Positions 6,295 to 14,594 of a DNA stretch of 33,306 nucleotides are shown in pieces. The stretch comes from Chlamydiota bacterium (lineage in GTDB: Bacteria; Chlamydiota; Chlamydiia; Chlamydiales; SM23-39). The translations under genes and the position numbers were made by a program. The notes under the pieces were generated by a model that saw nothing but the letters and a program-made list of their open reading frames with translations, was not told the DNA's origin and did not search any database. The stretch's first letter is position 1. Each line of letters opens with the position of its first letter. The DNA is taken from positions 1 through 33,306 of the forward strand of contig JACRNF010000001.1 of NCBI GenBank assembly GCA_016219355.1, given 5' to 3'.

Positions 6295-7170
6295 ATGCTC
6301 GATCTTCATGTTAAAGGTTTTTTAGCCTATATTTCTGCCGAAAAAGGGCTCTCTATAAACACTTCCGAGGCCTATTTTAGAGATATCAACTCCTTTTGTG
6401 ATTTTATAAAGGGGACCGTTTCTCATTTTAGAGAAGTTAAACAAGAACATATTATTGACTTTTTAGCTTTTTTACAAAAAAAAGAGCTTAAAGGCTCTAG
6501 CATTTGTAGGACCTTTATAGCCATAAAGGTTTTTTTTAGGTTTTTAAAAAAAGAGGGGGTTATACCTCTTGATATAAGCTATTATTTTGAGATGCCTAAA
6601 ATCTGGCAATTGATTCCTGCTGTAATGAGCTATGAAGAGGTTGAAAGGCTTCTTTCCCAGCCTAATGTTGATACCTTCATTGGATCAAGAGATAAGGCCA
6701 TTTTAGAGCTATTATATGCTACAGGGCTAAGAGTCTCCGAGGCTTGTTTTTTAAAAATCAATGAAGTGGATGATAATTTTATTAAAGTGAACGGCAAGGG
6801 AAAAAAAGAAAGAGTTGTCCCTATTGGCCAAAAGGCCATCTTGGCCATAGATCACTATTTAGTCAATTTTAGAACAAGCGCCAAATCTGAAAATGATTTT
6901 TTGTTTGTGACTAAATCTCAAAAAAGAATAGATAGAATAACCGTTTGGAACAGAGTCAAATTTTATGCTAAAAAAGCTGATATTAAAAAAATCATTTCTC
7001 CTCATACCCTGAGGCACTCTTTTGCAACTCATCTGTTGGAAAATGGAGCCGATCTAAGGCTTATTCAAGATATGCTCGGGCATGAAGATATCTCAACCAC
7101 CGATAGATATACCCATATCTCGGGAGGTCATCTAAAAAAAGCCTTTGAGAATTTTCATCCAAGGCCATGA
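6295..7170 (+). CDS. xerD: Tyrosine recombinase, XerD/XerC type
   Basis: Site-specific recombinase that, with a partner Xer protein, resolves chromosome dimers at dif under FtsK control. The 291-residue length is normal. The N-terminal SAM-like core-binding domain covers about residues 1-100. The catalytic domain shows all expected residues: R146 in YATGLRVSEA, K168 in GKGKKER, H237 and R240 in SPHTLRHSFATH, H263 in LGHEDISTT and the nucleophile Y272 in DRYTHIS. The GADLRLIQ motif and the FHPRP end resemble XerD more than XerC, but the choice between paralogues is tentative. It starts 11 bp after the Inc-like gene and ends six bases from the convergent gatB stop. A phage-type integrase is unlikely given the housekeeping length and motifs. 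Confidence 0.88.
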   Translation: MLDLHVKGFLAYISAEKGLSINTSEAYFRDINSFCDFIKGTVSHFREVKQEHIIDFLAFLQKKELKGSSICRTFIAIKVFFRFLKKEGVIPLDISYYFEMPKIWQLIPAVMSYEEVERLLSQPNVDTFIGSRDKAILELLYATGLRVSEACFLKINEVDDNFIKVNGKGKKERVVPIGQKAILAIDHYLVNFRTSAKSENDFLFVTKSQKRIDRITVWNRVKFYAKKADIKKIISPHTLRHSFATHLLENGADLRLIQDMLGHEDISTTDRYTHISGGHLKKAFENFHPRP

Positions 7171-7176
7171 GCTAAC

Positions 7177-8637
7177 TTATTGATCAAGTTTCTTTTTTAA
7201 AAGGGCGTTAACGACATCAGGTGATGATTTGCCTTTGGTAAGCTTCATAACTTGTCCAATCAAGCTTGCAAAAGCTTTGGTCTTACCCGCTTTATAGTCT
7301 TGCACCGCTTGAGGATTTTCTTTAATTACCTGGTCAACTAAAGGCTCGATTATCGAGGTGTCGGCAATAGGTTGAAAATCAGGGTTCATTTTAACAATCT
7401 CTTCAGGGTCTAAAATCGGCTTTAAAATCATTTCGTCAGCTACCGATTTAGCAATTTTTCCGGTAATTGTTCCTTTGTCTACCATGTTGACAAGTTTAGC
7501 AATGTGATTAGAGGGGATGTTCAAAGAAAAAAGAGTTTGATTTTCTTTAAGCCTGCCAAAAAATTCTACTGTGATCCAGTTGCAAAGATTTTTAGCGTTT
7601 GGAGCAATTTTTAACGCTTCTTCAAAATAGTCGGCTAGCTTTTTATCGTTAACTAATATGGAAGCGTTATATTCAGAAAGACCAAGCTCTGATACATATC
7701 TTTTAAACCGCTCGTGGGGTAGCTCAGGAAGAGTTTTTTTGATCTCTTCAATATAGCTAGGGGCTAAGATAATGGGAACTAGATCAGGTTCGGGAAAATA
7801 GCGATAATCATCAGAGGTCTCTTTTCTACGCATTAAGATCAGCTCTTTTTTGCTAGGATCATAGCGATAGGTAGAGGGGGGTATTAACTTGTTCATATCT
7901 TCATGAGGATTTTCGGTATAGAGGGAAATTTGCCTTTGAATCTCAAGCTCGATGGCTGCTTCAATAAATGCAAAAGAGTTCAAGTTTTTTATTTCGATTT
8001 TATTGCGAAGCTTTTTTTCATTTTTAGGTCTTACAGATATGTTTACATCAACTCGCAAAGAACCCTCTTCCATGTTGCAATCGGAGGCATTGATATATTG
8101 CATAATTGCTTTTAGGGCCATGGCATAGGCTGAGGCCTCTTTAGAAGAGTGCATGCAAGGTTCGGAAACAACCTCGATCAAGGGAACTCCGGCTCTATTA
8201 TAATCCACACCGGCGAAGGTAGAAAAGTGTTTTAACATCCCGGCATCATCTTCAATATGGGCGTGATGAACTTTAAATTCTTTGGTTTTTCCATTGACGT
8301 CGGCAATAATGGTCCCCCCTTGGACTATGGGGTTGTCAAATTGGGTAATTTGAAAGTTTCTGGGGCTGTCCGGGTAAAAATAGGATTTTCGATCAAATGT
8401 GCTGAACTGAGAAATTTTGCCATTGATAGCAAGACCAAAGAGTATCGCTTTTTTTAAAGCCTCTTCATTTAAAACCGGAAGGGCTCCCGGTTGGCCGGTG
8501 CATACCTCGGTTATGTTGACATTGGGCTCATCCCCGAATCTGTTGGGAGCTACACTGAAAAGTTTGGATTTGGTGTTTAGCTGAACGTGGATCTCAAGGC
8601 CAATGACCGCTTGCCATTCATGAAATTTATCTGACAT
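7177..8637 (-). CDS. gatB: Asp-tRNA(Asn)/Glu-tRNA(Gln) amidotransferase subunit B
   Basis: GatB binds mischarged tRNA and phosphorylates the Glu or Asp carboxylate before amidation. The protein starts MSDKFHEWQAVIGLEIHVQL, the typical GatB opening. It contains the PNVNITEVCTGQPGALPVLN signature and ends with the YqeY-like tail (DYKAGKTKAFASLIGQVMK), with 486 residues. I start it at 8637 because AAGGAG sits seven bases before this ATG. A longer in-frame ATG at 8676 would overlap gatA by 38 bp and lacks a ribosome binding site. gatA's stop TAA is immediately upstream, so translation is probably coupled. The organisation gatC-gatA-gatB is chlamydial. These bacteria generally use this complex for Gln-tRNA and/or Asn-tRNA formation. 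Confidence 0.96.
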   Translation of the reverse strand: MSDKFHEWQAVIGLEIHVQLNTKSKLFSVAPNRFGDEPNVNITEVCTGQPGALPVLNEEALKKAILFGLAINGKISQFSTFDRKSYFYPDSPRNFQITQFDNPIVQGGTIIADVNGKTKEFKVHHAHIEDDAGMLKHFSTFAGVDYNRAGVPLIEVVSEPCMHSSKEASAYAMALKAIMQYINASDCNMEEGSLRVDVNISVRPKNEKKLRNKIEIKNLNSFAFIEAAIELEIQRQISLYTENPHEDMNKLIPPSTYRYDPSKKELILMRRKETSDDYRYFPEPDLVPIILAPSYIEEIKKTLPELPHERFKRYVSELGLSEYNASILVNDKKLADYFEEALKIAPNAKNLCNWITVEFFGRLKENQTLFSLNIPSNHIAKLVNMVDKGTITGKIAKSVADEMILKPILDPEEIVKMNPDFQPIADTSIIEPLVDQVIKENPQAVQDYKAGKTKAFASLIGQVMKLTKGKSSPDVVNALLKKKLDQ

Positions 8638-8638
8638 A

Positions 8639-10099
8639 TTAAAACTCCTTGTCGAAAAGAGGGGGGATTTTATCAAGTTTTATTGCTTGTTCAAAAGCAT
8701 AGGCATATTTCATTAAATTAACGTCATGTAAAACAGGGGCAAGAAGCTGCATACCAAGCGGTTTTTTGTCTTGGGTGAAGCCGGAGGGGACGCTTATTGC
8801 AGGAATGCCGGCTAAATTGACGCTGACTGTAAATATGTCTTGTAAATACATGGTGATAGGATCTTGAATTTCTCCCTTTTTAAATGCAGCGGTAGTGGTT
8901 GAGGGCATCAATATAAAATCACATTTGGAAAAGGCCTTTTCAAAAGAGTTTATGATAAGGGTTCTGACCTTTTGGGCTTTTTTGTAATAGGCATCTTGAA
9001 AACCGGCGCTAAGCACAAAGGTGCCAAGCATAATTCTTCTTTTTACCTCCGCTCCAAATCCTTCATCACGGGAAAGATCAAATACTTCATCCAAGGTTTT
9101 TGCCTTTTTGGACCTGGTTCCATATCTTATACCATCAAACCTTGCAAGGTTAGTGGAGGCTTCGGCGGTTGCTAAAATATAGTATGTGGCAATTGAGTAT
9201 TTTAAGATGTCGAGGTTGATTTCTATAATCTCTGCGCCAAGGCTTTTAAATACTTCTATGCTTGATTGAAGGTTTTTCGCTACCTCGCCTTTGAGGTCTT
9301 TTAAAAATGAGGTTGGAATACCAATTTGTACTCCTTTTAGATTGTGGGGCAAATTATCTAAAAAGGTCTCGGGAGGAAGTTTTAAACTGGTGGAATCCTT
9401 TTCGCAGTGCTTGGCGATCACTTCCATGGTAAAGGCCACATCTTTTATGTTGTGGCCAAAGGGGCCAATCTGGTCTAAAGAAGAGGCGTAAGCTACTAGT
9501 CCATAACGAGATACTCTTCCGTAGGTTGGTTTTAAGCCTACAATGCCACAAAGGGAAGCTGGTTGTCTTACCGAGCCACCGGTATCACTGCCGAGGGCTA
9601 CTGGGCAAATCCTAGAGGCTACGGCTGCGGCAGAGCCGCCGGACGAGCCGCCAGGCACGCAATCAAGGGCCCAAGGGTTAGAAGTGGGGAAAAAGGCGGA
9701 GTTTTCGGTAGAGGAGCCCATTGCAAATTCATCTTGGTTAGTTTTACCAATTAAAATAGCGTCTTCTTCTTCTAAAAGCCGTATCACCGTGGCATCAAAA
9801 GGGGCTTTAAAATTGGATAAAAATTTGGAGCCACAGGTAGAAATCTCACCTTTAATGTTAATATTGTCTTTAATAGCGATCGGGACAGAAGCAAATTTTC
9901 CAAGAGGTTTATTTTCAGCCAATTTTTTATCTAAAATAGCCGCTTTTTTTAAAGCTTTTTCTTCTAAAACATGCAAAAAGGCTTTTAAGTCCTTATCAGT
10001 TGCTTTGATCCTTTTAAGAAAATAGGCAGCGATTTCTTTGGCAGATAATTTTTTGTTAATAAAAAGGTGATGGATTTCTAAAGCGGATAATTTATACAT
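8639..10099 (-). CDS. gatA: Asp-tRNA(Asn)/Glu-tRNA(Gln) amidotransferase subunit A
   Basis: Amidase-signature enzyme that hydrolyses glutamine and channels ammonia to GatB. The Lys-Ser-Ser triad is intact: K77 (VPIAIKDNI), S152 (PGGSSGGSAAAVA) and S176 (SDTGGSVRQP). The length of 486 residues matches the family. It is the middle gene of gatC-gatA-gatB, with nine bases between the gatC stop and this ATG and one base before the gatB start. The Shine-Dalgarno is weak (AAGAAAAA), so translation may rely on coupling to gatC. Confidence 0.97.
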   Translation of the reverse strand: MYKLSALEIHHLFINKKLSAKEIAAYFLKRIKATDKDLKAFLHVLEEKALKKAAILDKKLAENKPLGKFASVPIAIKDNINIKGEISTCGSKFLSNFKAPFDATVIRLLEEEDAILIGKTNQDEFAMGSSTENSAFFPTSNPWALDCVPGGSSGGSAAAVASRICPVALGSDTGGSVRQPASLCGIVGLKPTYGRVSRYGLVAYASSLDQIGPFGHNIKDVAFTMEVIAKHCEKDSTSLKLPPETFLDNLPHNLKGVQIGIPTSFLKDLKGEVAKNLQSSIEVFKSLGAEIIEINLDILKYSIATYYILATAEASTNLARFDGIRYGTRSKKAKTLDEVFDLSRDEGFGAEVKRRIMLGTFVLSAGFQDAYYKKAQKVRTLIINSFEKAFSKCDFILMPSTTTAAFKKGEIQDPITMYLQDIFTVSVNLAGIPAISVPSGFTQDKKPLGMQLLAPVLHDVNLMKYAYAFEQAIKLDKIPPLFDKEF

Positions 10100-10108
10100 G
10101 TTTTTTTC

Positions 10109-10402
10109 TTAAGTTGATTTTAAAATGGGGGGAACTTTGATCATTCCTCCGATTTGTTCGGGGGCATTTTCCAAAAAGGTCTCTCTTAGTAAAGTTTCTT
10201 TAACAATATCTTGTCGAAATATGTTTTTTTGCATATTCATCAAAACATGTCTGCAGGGCTCTACATTTTCAGTATCAAGCTCATTTAATTGCTCAATATA
10301 TTTTAAGATGCTTTGCAGGGCATGCAAGAGCTCTTTTTCTTCATCTTTGGTGCATTTTATGCGGCATAGCTTTTGAAGGTTATCGAATGAATTTTGATCC
10401 AT
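10109..10402 (-). CDS. gatC: Asp-tRNA(Asn)/Glu-tRNA(Gln) amidotransferase subunit C
   Basis: Small GatC subunit (97 aa) that wraps around and stabilises GatA-GatB. It shows the family pattern: a helical N-terminus with LCRIKCTKDEEKELLHALQSI, then YIEQLNELDTENVEPCRHVL, then the LRETFLENAPEQIGGMIKVPPIL tail. It is the first gene of the gatCAB operon. A promoter with a 17-bp spacer lies just upstream (10429-10457). No Shine-Dalgarno is obvious. Confidence 0.93.
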   Translation of the reverse strand: MDQNSFDNLQKLCRIKCTKDEEKELLHALQSILKYIEQLNELDTENVEPCRHVLMNMQKNIFRQDIVKETLLRETFLENAPEQIGGMIKVPPILKST

Positions 10403-10428
10403 GTTTTTTTCTATTTTTTTACTATTTT

Positions 10429-10457
10429 AGTTTAAAGACATAATCTTCTAAAGTCAA
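10429..10457 (-). promoter_or_regulatory. Promoter of gatCAB (TTGACT - 17 - TAAACT)
   Basis: On the minus strand, TTGACT (10457-10452) and TAAACT (10434-10429) are 17 bp apart, ending 26 bp before the gatC ATG. Confidence 0.55.
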
Positions 10458-10531
10458 TTTTTTTTAAAAATAGTAGCGCTGAAAATAATAATTTTTTAAT
10501 ATCAGGTTAGAACATAACTTTGGGGGTTATT

Positions 10532-10765
10532 GTGAAATTTATTAAATTTCTTGTTCTTTTATTGCTTACTATCGGGGGGATAAATTGGGGTCTTTATGGC
10601 CTTTTTCAATACAATTTAATCCAAGACTTTCTAGGATTCAACATGATGTGGGCAAAATTTGCCTATATCTTGATAGGTCTTGCCGGTCTCTTTGGTATTA
10701 AGATGCTTGTCTCTAAATGCTGCTGCGCTTGTCATAAACATGACGGCGACAAGTGTAGTAAATAA
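10532..10765 (+). CDS. DUF378 family small membrane protein with Cys-rich tail
   Basis: A 77-residue protein starting at GTG 10532, chosen because GGGGG lies a few bases upstream. A TTG 12 bases earlier would place that ribosome binding site inside the gene. The sequence IGGINWGLYGLF followed by a second hydrophobic helix (AYILIGLAGLFGIKML) is the DUF378 pattern: two membrane helices, the first containing GGxNWGLxGLF. Function is unknown. The last 20 residues hold five cysteines and two histidines (CCCACHKHDGDKC), an unusual tail for this family that could bind metal or form disulfides. It is a single-gene unit closed by a perfect 13-bp hairpin at 10771. Confidence 0.85.
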   Translation: MKFIKFLVLLLLTIGGINWGLYGLFQYNLIQDFLGFNMMWAKFAYILIGLAGLFGIKMLVSKCCCACHKHDGDKCSK

Positions 10766-10770
10766 TTACA

Positions 10771-10805
10771 ATTAAGATGCAACGCTTAGTTGCATCTTAA
10801 TATTG
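10771..10805 (+). terminator. Strong hairpin terminator
   Basis: A perfect 13-bp stem (ATTAAGATGCAAC / GTTGCATCTTAAT) around a five-base loop, six bases after the DUF378 stop. The following sequence ATTGTTTCT is only moderately T-rich. Confidence 0.8.
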
Positions 10806-10819
10806 TTTCTATTTTATTC

Positions 10820-10848
10820 TTGCAAAATTAATTTTAATTAATTATATT
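10820..10848 (+). promoter_or_regulatory. Promoter (TTGCAA - 17 - TATATT)
   Basis: TTGCAA (10820-10825) and TATATT (10843-10848) are exactly 17 bp apart and lie 32 bp before the ATG at 10881, right after the preceding terminator. It probably drives the two-gene unit 10881-12031. Confidence 0.65.
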
Positions 10849-10880
10849 AAAAATTAAGTGAAGAAATTAGGAGAAACAAT

Positions 10881-11513
10881 ATGTCTACAAATTCTGATTT
10901 GAAGTTATGGTTATCAATTTGGGTAAAACCAAAAGAAACCATTCAAAAAGTAATAGCGGAAAATCCTGATAAAAATTTAATTGCTCTTAGTGCTATTTAT
11001 GGGCTTAGCGCTTTGTTAGGTTCTGCTCAAAGCTTTGCCTTAGCTGAAAAAGTGTCTTTTCCTTTACTTCTTTTGGGATGTTTAATATTGGCTCCTTTTT
11101 GGGGTTATTTAGTTTTTTCTTTTGCCTCATGGGTTATTTATAAAACCGGCAAATGGATGAAAGGGATGGCAGAATATAAGCATGTCAGGGCTGCTTTGGC
11201 TTGGTCTTTTGTCCCTATGGCTGTTAATCTTTTTTTATGGATTATAATGCTCTTTGTTTTTAAAGAACATCTTTTGAAAAATTTTCCCAGGGATTTTGTT
11301 TTTAATAATTTTCAAGTCAACCTTATATATTTCATTTTTATTACTCAGCTAATACTGAGCATTTGGTCAATAGTAATTTTTATTGCAACATTGACCGAGG
11401 TGCAAGGGTATTCAACACTAAAAGCTATTTTTAACACACTTATATCGACCATTATTATAGCAGCGACATTTGTAATTTTAGGCTCTTTGTTACTGTTAAT
11501 TCTAGGAAAATAA
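10881..11513 (+). CDS. Yip1-domain integral membrane protein
   Basis: A 210-residue protein with about five hydrophobic helices. It opens with LKLWLSIWVKPKETIQKVIAENPDK, which matches the amphipathic start of bacterial Yip1 (PF04893) proteins, in which a W..I..P..T motif precedes the first membrane helix. The ATG is well supported by AGGAG with a seven-base spacer. The function of bacterial Yip1 proteins is unknown. It lies two bases before the next gene and probably forms an operon with it. Confidence 0.75.
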   Translation: MSTNSDLKLWLSIWVKPKETIQKVIAENPDKNLIALSAIYGLSALLGSAQSFALAEKVSFPLLLLGCLILAPFWGYLVFSFASWVIYKTGKWMKGMAEYKHVRAALAWSFVPMAVNLFLWIIMLFVFKEHLLKNFPRDFVFNNFQVNLIYFIFITQLILSIWSIVIFIATLTEVQGYSTLKAIFNTLISTIIIAATFVILGSLLLLILGK

Positions 11514-11515
11514 AT

Positions 11516-12031
11516 ATGAGTTGGAAGTCTCTTATATTTTTATTAGCATTTGGCTATAGCTCTCTTTTTTCTTTAGAGCTTACCGAGTTAAATTCTCCTA
11601 AGGGACAATGTAAAGTTTTATTTCCTAAAGAGGTGCATCATTTAGAGCAGTTTATAACCCAGGAAAATGAGCAAAGCATGAAATACGACTTATATCTTGC
11701 CGATATAAATCAAGATGATACGTTATTTATGCTTATTGCCCATTATCCTATGGCAATACCTCAAAATAAAGAAGAAGCTTCTTTGCAAAGCTTTTTAAAT
11801 GGTCTATTAAACTCTAAATCGCAAAATCATCTACAAGAGGCTTCTTTTGTAGATTTTCAAGGCCATAAAGCTTTGCAATTTTTATTCATTGACTCCGGCA
11901 GGTATTTTAAAGGGCTTGTTTTTATCATTGAAAGCAAACTCTATTTAATTGCCATGGAATGTGATGAAAAGAGTTATGACGATGCGCTTTTCAAAAAAGT
12001 TGTTGAATCTTTTAGCGCTGTTAAGAAATAG
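11516..12031 (+). CDS. Exported hypothetical protein (171 aa)
   Basis: The N-terminus MSWKSLIFLLAFGYSSLFS looks like a Sec signal peptide, likely cleaved before LELTELNSP. The mature part has alternating beta-strand and helix patterns (GQCKVLFPKEV, KGLVFIIESKLYLIAMEC, FKKVVESFSAV) resembling the small PsbP-like/DUF1795-type exported fold, but I see no diagnostic motif. It follows the Yip1 gene with a two-base gap. Its 3' end overlaps the convergent recN by 11 bp. The function is unassigned. Confidence 0.75.
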   Translation: MSWKSLIFLLAFGYSSLFSLELTELNSPKGQCKVLFPKEVHHLEQFITQENEQSMKYDLYLADINQDDTLFMLIAHYPMAIPQNKEEASLQSFLNGLLNSKSQNHLQEASFVDFQGHKALQFLFIDSGRYFKGLVFIIESKLYLIAMECDEKSYDDALFKKVVESFSAVKK

Positions 12032-13619
12032 AAAGGCCGATCATTCGGTTAAATTCTTTTTCCTGCAAATGGTCAGATAGCTTTTCAATTTTTGTTTTTG
12101 CCTGGCCCATTTTTTCTAGCTTGGAAATGTAGAGATGATTGGTTGCAAATTTAGCCACCTGTACAAAATGGGTGACACATATTATTTGTTTATCTTGGGC
12201 AAGCTCTTTTAGCTTTTCACCGATAATGGTTGCTGTTTTTCCCCCAATATTGGCATCAATCTCATCAAATATAATAGATCCGGTTTGGTCATTTTTGGAT
12301 AACAGGGTTTTAATAACCAGCATAATCCTGGAAAGTTCACCTGCGCTTGCACAAAATTTTAAAGGTTTTAGCTCCTGGCCAAGGTTTGCAGTAAATAAAA
12401 AGGTTATTTCATCATCGCCTGTAGATGATCTCTCTTTAGGCTTGATATCAACTTTAAACTTGCCGTTTTCCAAATTAAGCGATCTTAATTTTTCTAATAC
12501 GCCCTTTTCAAAAAGAGTTATTCCTTTTTTTCGTTTGTCATGGATAAGTTTTGCCTCTTCATTAACCGCTTCTTTAACTTTTTTAAGCTCGTTTTCTTTT
12601 AACTTAATCTCTTCATCCAAATTTAGTAAAAAAGTCAGCTTTTCTTGAAAAAAGGATTGTTTTATTAAAAGCTCGTCAAAAGAACCATACTTTTTTTTGA
12701 TTTTAAAAATTTGTGAAAGCCTTTCTTCTATTTGGACTACTTTTTGTGGATCAATCTCTATTTTATCTTTATAAGACCTGAGGTTAAATGCTACTTCCTC
12801 AAGCTCTAAAAGAGCATTTTTCATCAGCACTTTAGTCTCATTTAAAGAAGGATCAATATCTGTCAGAGTATTTAAAAGATTTTGAAAATACTTCAACTTT
12901 GAAATTAAAGCTATCTCCTGATCTTGAAGCCCATTATAAATGATGTCGATGTTTTGCAAAATATCGCAAGCTTTGGTTAAAATGGTATGTTCTTTATTTA
13001 GTTTTTCTTCTTCATCTTTTTGTAAATTAAGCTCATTTATCTCTTTTAGGCTCTCTTGTAAAAAAAGAGTCTCTTTTTCACTATTTTTTTTATTTTCTAA
13101 CAACTCAAAGAGCTCTTTTTCTAACTCTTTTTCCCGATTATAATCAGTTAAAAAATTTTCTAAGTTCAATTTGCTAAAAAGATCTATGATATTTAGCTGA
13201 TATCTGGAAGAAAGAAGCTCTTGAGAAGAGTTTTGCGAGACAAATTCTATTAAATGGCCCCCGATTTCTTTAATCAAAGAAATAGAGGCAAGTTCATCAT
13301 TAATAAAAAACCGAGATTTTTTATTGAGATAAAACTCTCTTCGAAGATTTAAGATATTGCCAGTTATCTCTATTTCTTCTCTTTTACACTCTTTTTTTAC
13401 TAAATCGTTTTGGTCAATATCAAAAAACCCTTCAATGACACCGACCTCTTTTTGCAAGGGGACTTGATCGATTTTTTCTCCCAGCAAAAGATTAATGGCT
13501 TTTAAAATATTAGACTTGCCAGATCCCGTTTCTCCGGTTAAGATATTGAGCCCATTTTCAAAATGAACTTTTTCTTCTTCAAAAAGAAAAATGTTTTTTA
13601 GATAAAGCTCTTTAAGCAT
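12021..13619 (-). CDS. recN: DNA repair protein RecN
   Basis: SMC-like ATPase acting in double-strand break repair. Walker A is GETGSGKS (residues 29-36). Long coiled-coil arms follow, then the ABC signature CASAGELSRIMLVIK and Walker B GSIIFDEIDANIGGKTA. From ATG 13619 the protein is 532 residues, close to the usual about 550. I chose this start because MLKELYLKNIFLFEE is the standard RecN opening. The in-frame extension upstream (to 13715) reads through rnhC coding sequence. The start overlaps the rnhC stop by eight bases, indicating translational coupling. Confidence 0.95.
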   Translation of the reverse strand: MLKELYLKNIFLFEEEKVHFENGLNILTGETGSGKSNILKAINLLLGEKIDQVPLQKEVGVIEGFFDIDQNDLVKKECKREEIEITGNILNLRREFYLNKKSRFFINDELASISLIKEIGGHLIEFVSQNSSQELLSSRYQLNIIDLFSKLNLENFLTDYNREKELEKELFELLENKKNSEKETLFLQESLKEINELNLQKDEEEKLNKEHTILTKACDILQNIDIIYNGLQDQEIALISKLKYFQNLLNTLTDIDPSLNETKVLMKNALLELEEVAFNLRSYKDKIEIDPQKVVQIEERLSQIFKIKKKYGSFDELLIKQSFFQEKLTFLLNLDEEIKLKENELKKVKEAVNEEAKLIHDKRKKGITLFEKGVLEKLRSLNLENGKFKVDIKPKERSSTGDDEITFLFTANLGQELKPLKFCASAGELSRIMLVIKTLLSKNDQTGSIIFDEIDANIGGKTATIIGEKLKELAQDKQIICVTHFVQVAKFATNHLYISKLEKMGQAKTKIEKLSDHLQEKEFNRMIGLSIS

Positions 13620-14508
13620 TATTGACCTGTTCGGTTGTTTTAAAATGGATTTTGGCAACTTTTTCCAAACTTTCTTGTCCAAATTGAGCGGTAAATTTTT
13701 TTGCCGATTCCACAACCGCTGATGAAGCTCCTTTAGGAAAAGTGAAATTGTATTTTTTTCCCATCTCTTCCAAGCCTAAAACAAATGAGGCTCTTGCCAA
13801 AATGGAGGCCCCTGCCACCACGAGGTCTTCTTCTGCTTTGGTCCTTTGCTCTAGATTAATGGTGAGTTTTTTTCTCTTAACTGCCGATTCGACTACCGAT
13901 TTTGAGGCAAATTGATCGATAATTGCATATTTACAGCCGGTTTTTTCCACTAGGTTAGTGATAACGGTTGCGTGGCCCCAACCAAGCAGATGGTTCAAAT
14001 TTTTAAATTTCAAATAAAGCTCGTTATATTTTTCCGGAAAAATCCTCACAACCGATATGGCAAAATCAGCATTTAAATTTTTAGCAATTTTTAAACTAGT
14101 GCTGTCGCTTAATTTTTTACTATCTTTTACTCCCATTGACAAAAGCTTTTTTATTCCTTCCCCGTCAGCATAAAGCCCTGCTATGCAAAGAGGGCCAAAA
14201 AAATCTCCTTTGCCCGCTTCGTCAACTCCAATATGAGGTGTTAAGTTTAGATTTGCCTCAGGATGGGTATAGTTAAAAGTCTTTAAAATTTTGGGCTCTA
14301 GGTAAAACTCGATAAACTCATCTTTTTCTTTTCCTTGTACGACTAAAGAGCCCGATTCATACAATATGCAGACTATTCCTTTTTTTTCTGCCGCAAACAA
14401 AGTGTATGGAGGCTTGGAAAATTTAAACCCTTGCTCTTTTAGATCATTTTTTAGCTCATCTGCAAGTTTTATATCTATTTTAGTAGAAAAGGTAGCTGGT
14501 TTTTTCAT
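13612..14508 (-). CDS. rnhC: Ribonuclease HIII
   Basis: Removes RNA from RNA/DNA hybrids. The N-terminal 85 residues form the TBP-like substrate-binding domain that separates RNase HIII from HII. The catalytic domain has HIGVDEAGKGDFFGP (D96, E97), GVKDSKKLS, D198 in AIIDQF, and the acidic cluster in KAEEDLVVAGASILARA (about 226-228). The length of 298 residues is normal. It is co-transcribed with recN (eight-base overlap). In Chlamydia trachomatis a ribonuclease of this type lies near a RodZ-like gene (CT008/CT009). Here about 3.5 kb of accessory DNA separates the two. Confidence 0.95.
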   Translation of the reverse strand: MKKPATFSTKIDIKLADELKNDLKEQGFKFSKPPYTLFAAEKKGIVCILYESGSLVVQGKEKDEFIEFYLEPKILKTFNYTHPEANLNLTPHIGVDEAGKGDFFGPLCIAGLYADGEGIKKLLSMGVKDSKKLSDSTSLKIAKNLNADFAISVVRIFPEKYNELYLKFKNLNHLLGWGHATVITNLVEKTGCKYAIIDQFASKSVVESAVKRKKLTINLEQRTKAEEDLVVAGASILARASFVLGLEEMGKKYNFTFPKGASSAVVESAKKFTAQFGQESLEKVAKIHFKTTEQVNNA

Positions 14509-14529
14509 TTTTTATCTCACTTTAATTTA

Positions 14530-14558
14530 AATTTAATCATGCGGTATTAAAAAAACAA
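14530..14558 (-). promoter_or_regulatory. Possible promoter of rnhC-recN (TTGTTT - 17 - TAAATT)
   Basis: On the minus strand, TTGTTT (14558-14553), a 17-bp spacer and TAAATT (14535-14530), ending 21 bp before the rnhC ATG. The boxes are moderate matches. Confidence 0.4.
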
Positions 14559-14594
14559 GCGACGAGTCTTCTAAATAAGAAATCATCTCATATT

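Noticed and set aside
8638-8676. Longer gatB start giving MIKSPLFSTRSFN before MSDKF
   Set aside because: It overlaps the end of gatA. The ATG at 8637 has AAGGAG at ideal spacing and the usual GatB N-terminus.
9543-10025. 160-codon plus-strand open frame inside gatA
   Set aside because: It is wholly antisense to gatA, which has the intact amidase triad. The translation has no recognisable domain.
12139-12648. 169-codon plus-strand open frame inside recN
   Set aside because: Antisense to RecN's conserved C-terminal ATPase part, with a Ser/Phe-rich composition typical of shadow frames.
13620-13715. Longer recN start
   Set aside because: The added residues are an out-of-frame reading of rnhC. 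MLKELYLKN at 13619 is the typical RecN start.
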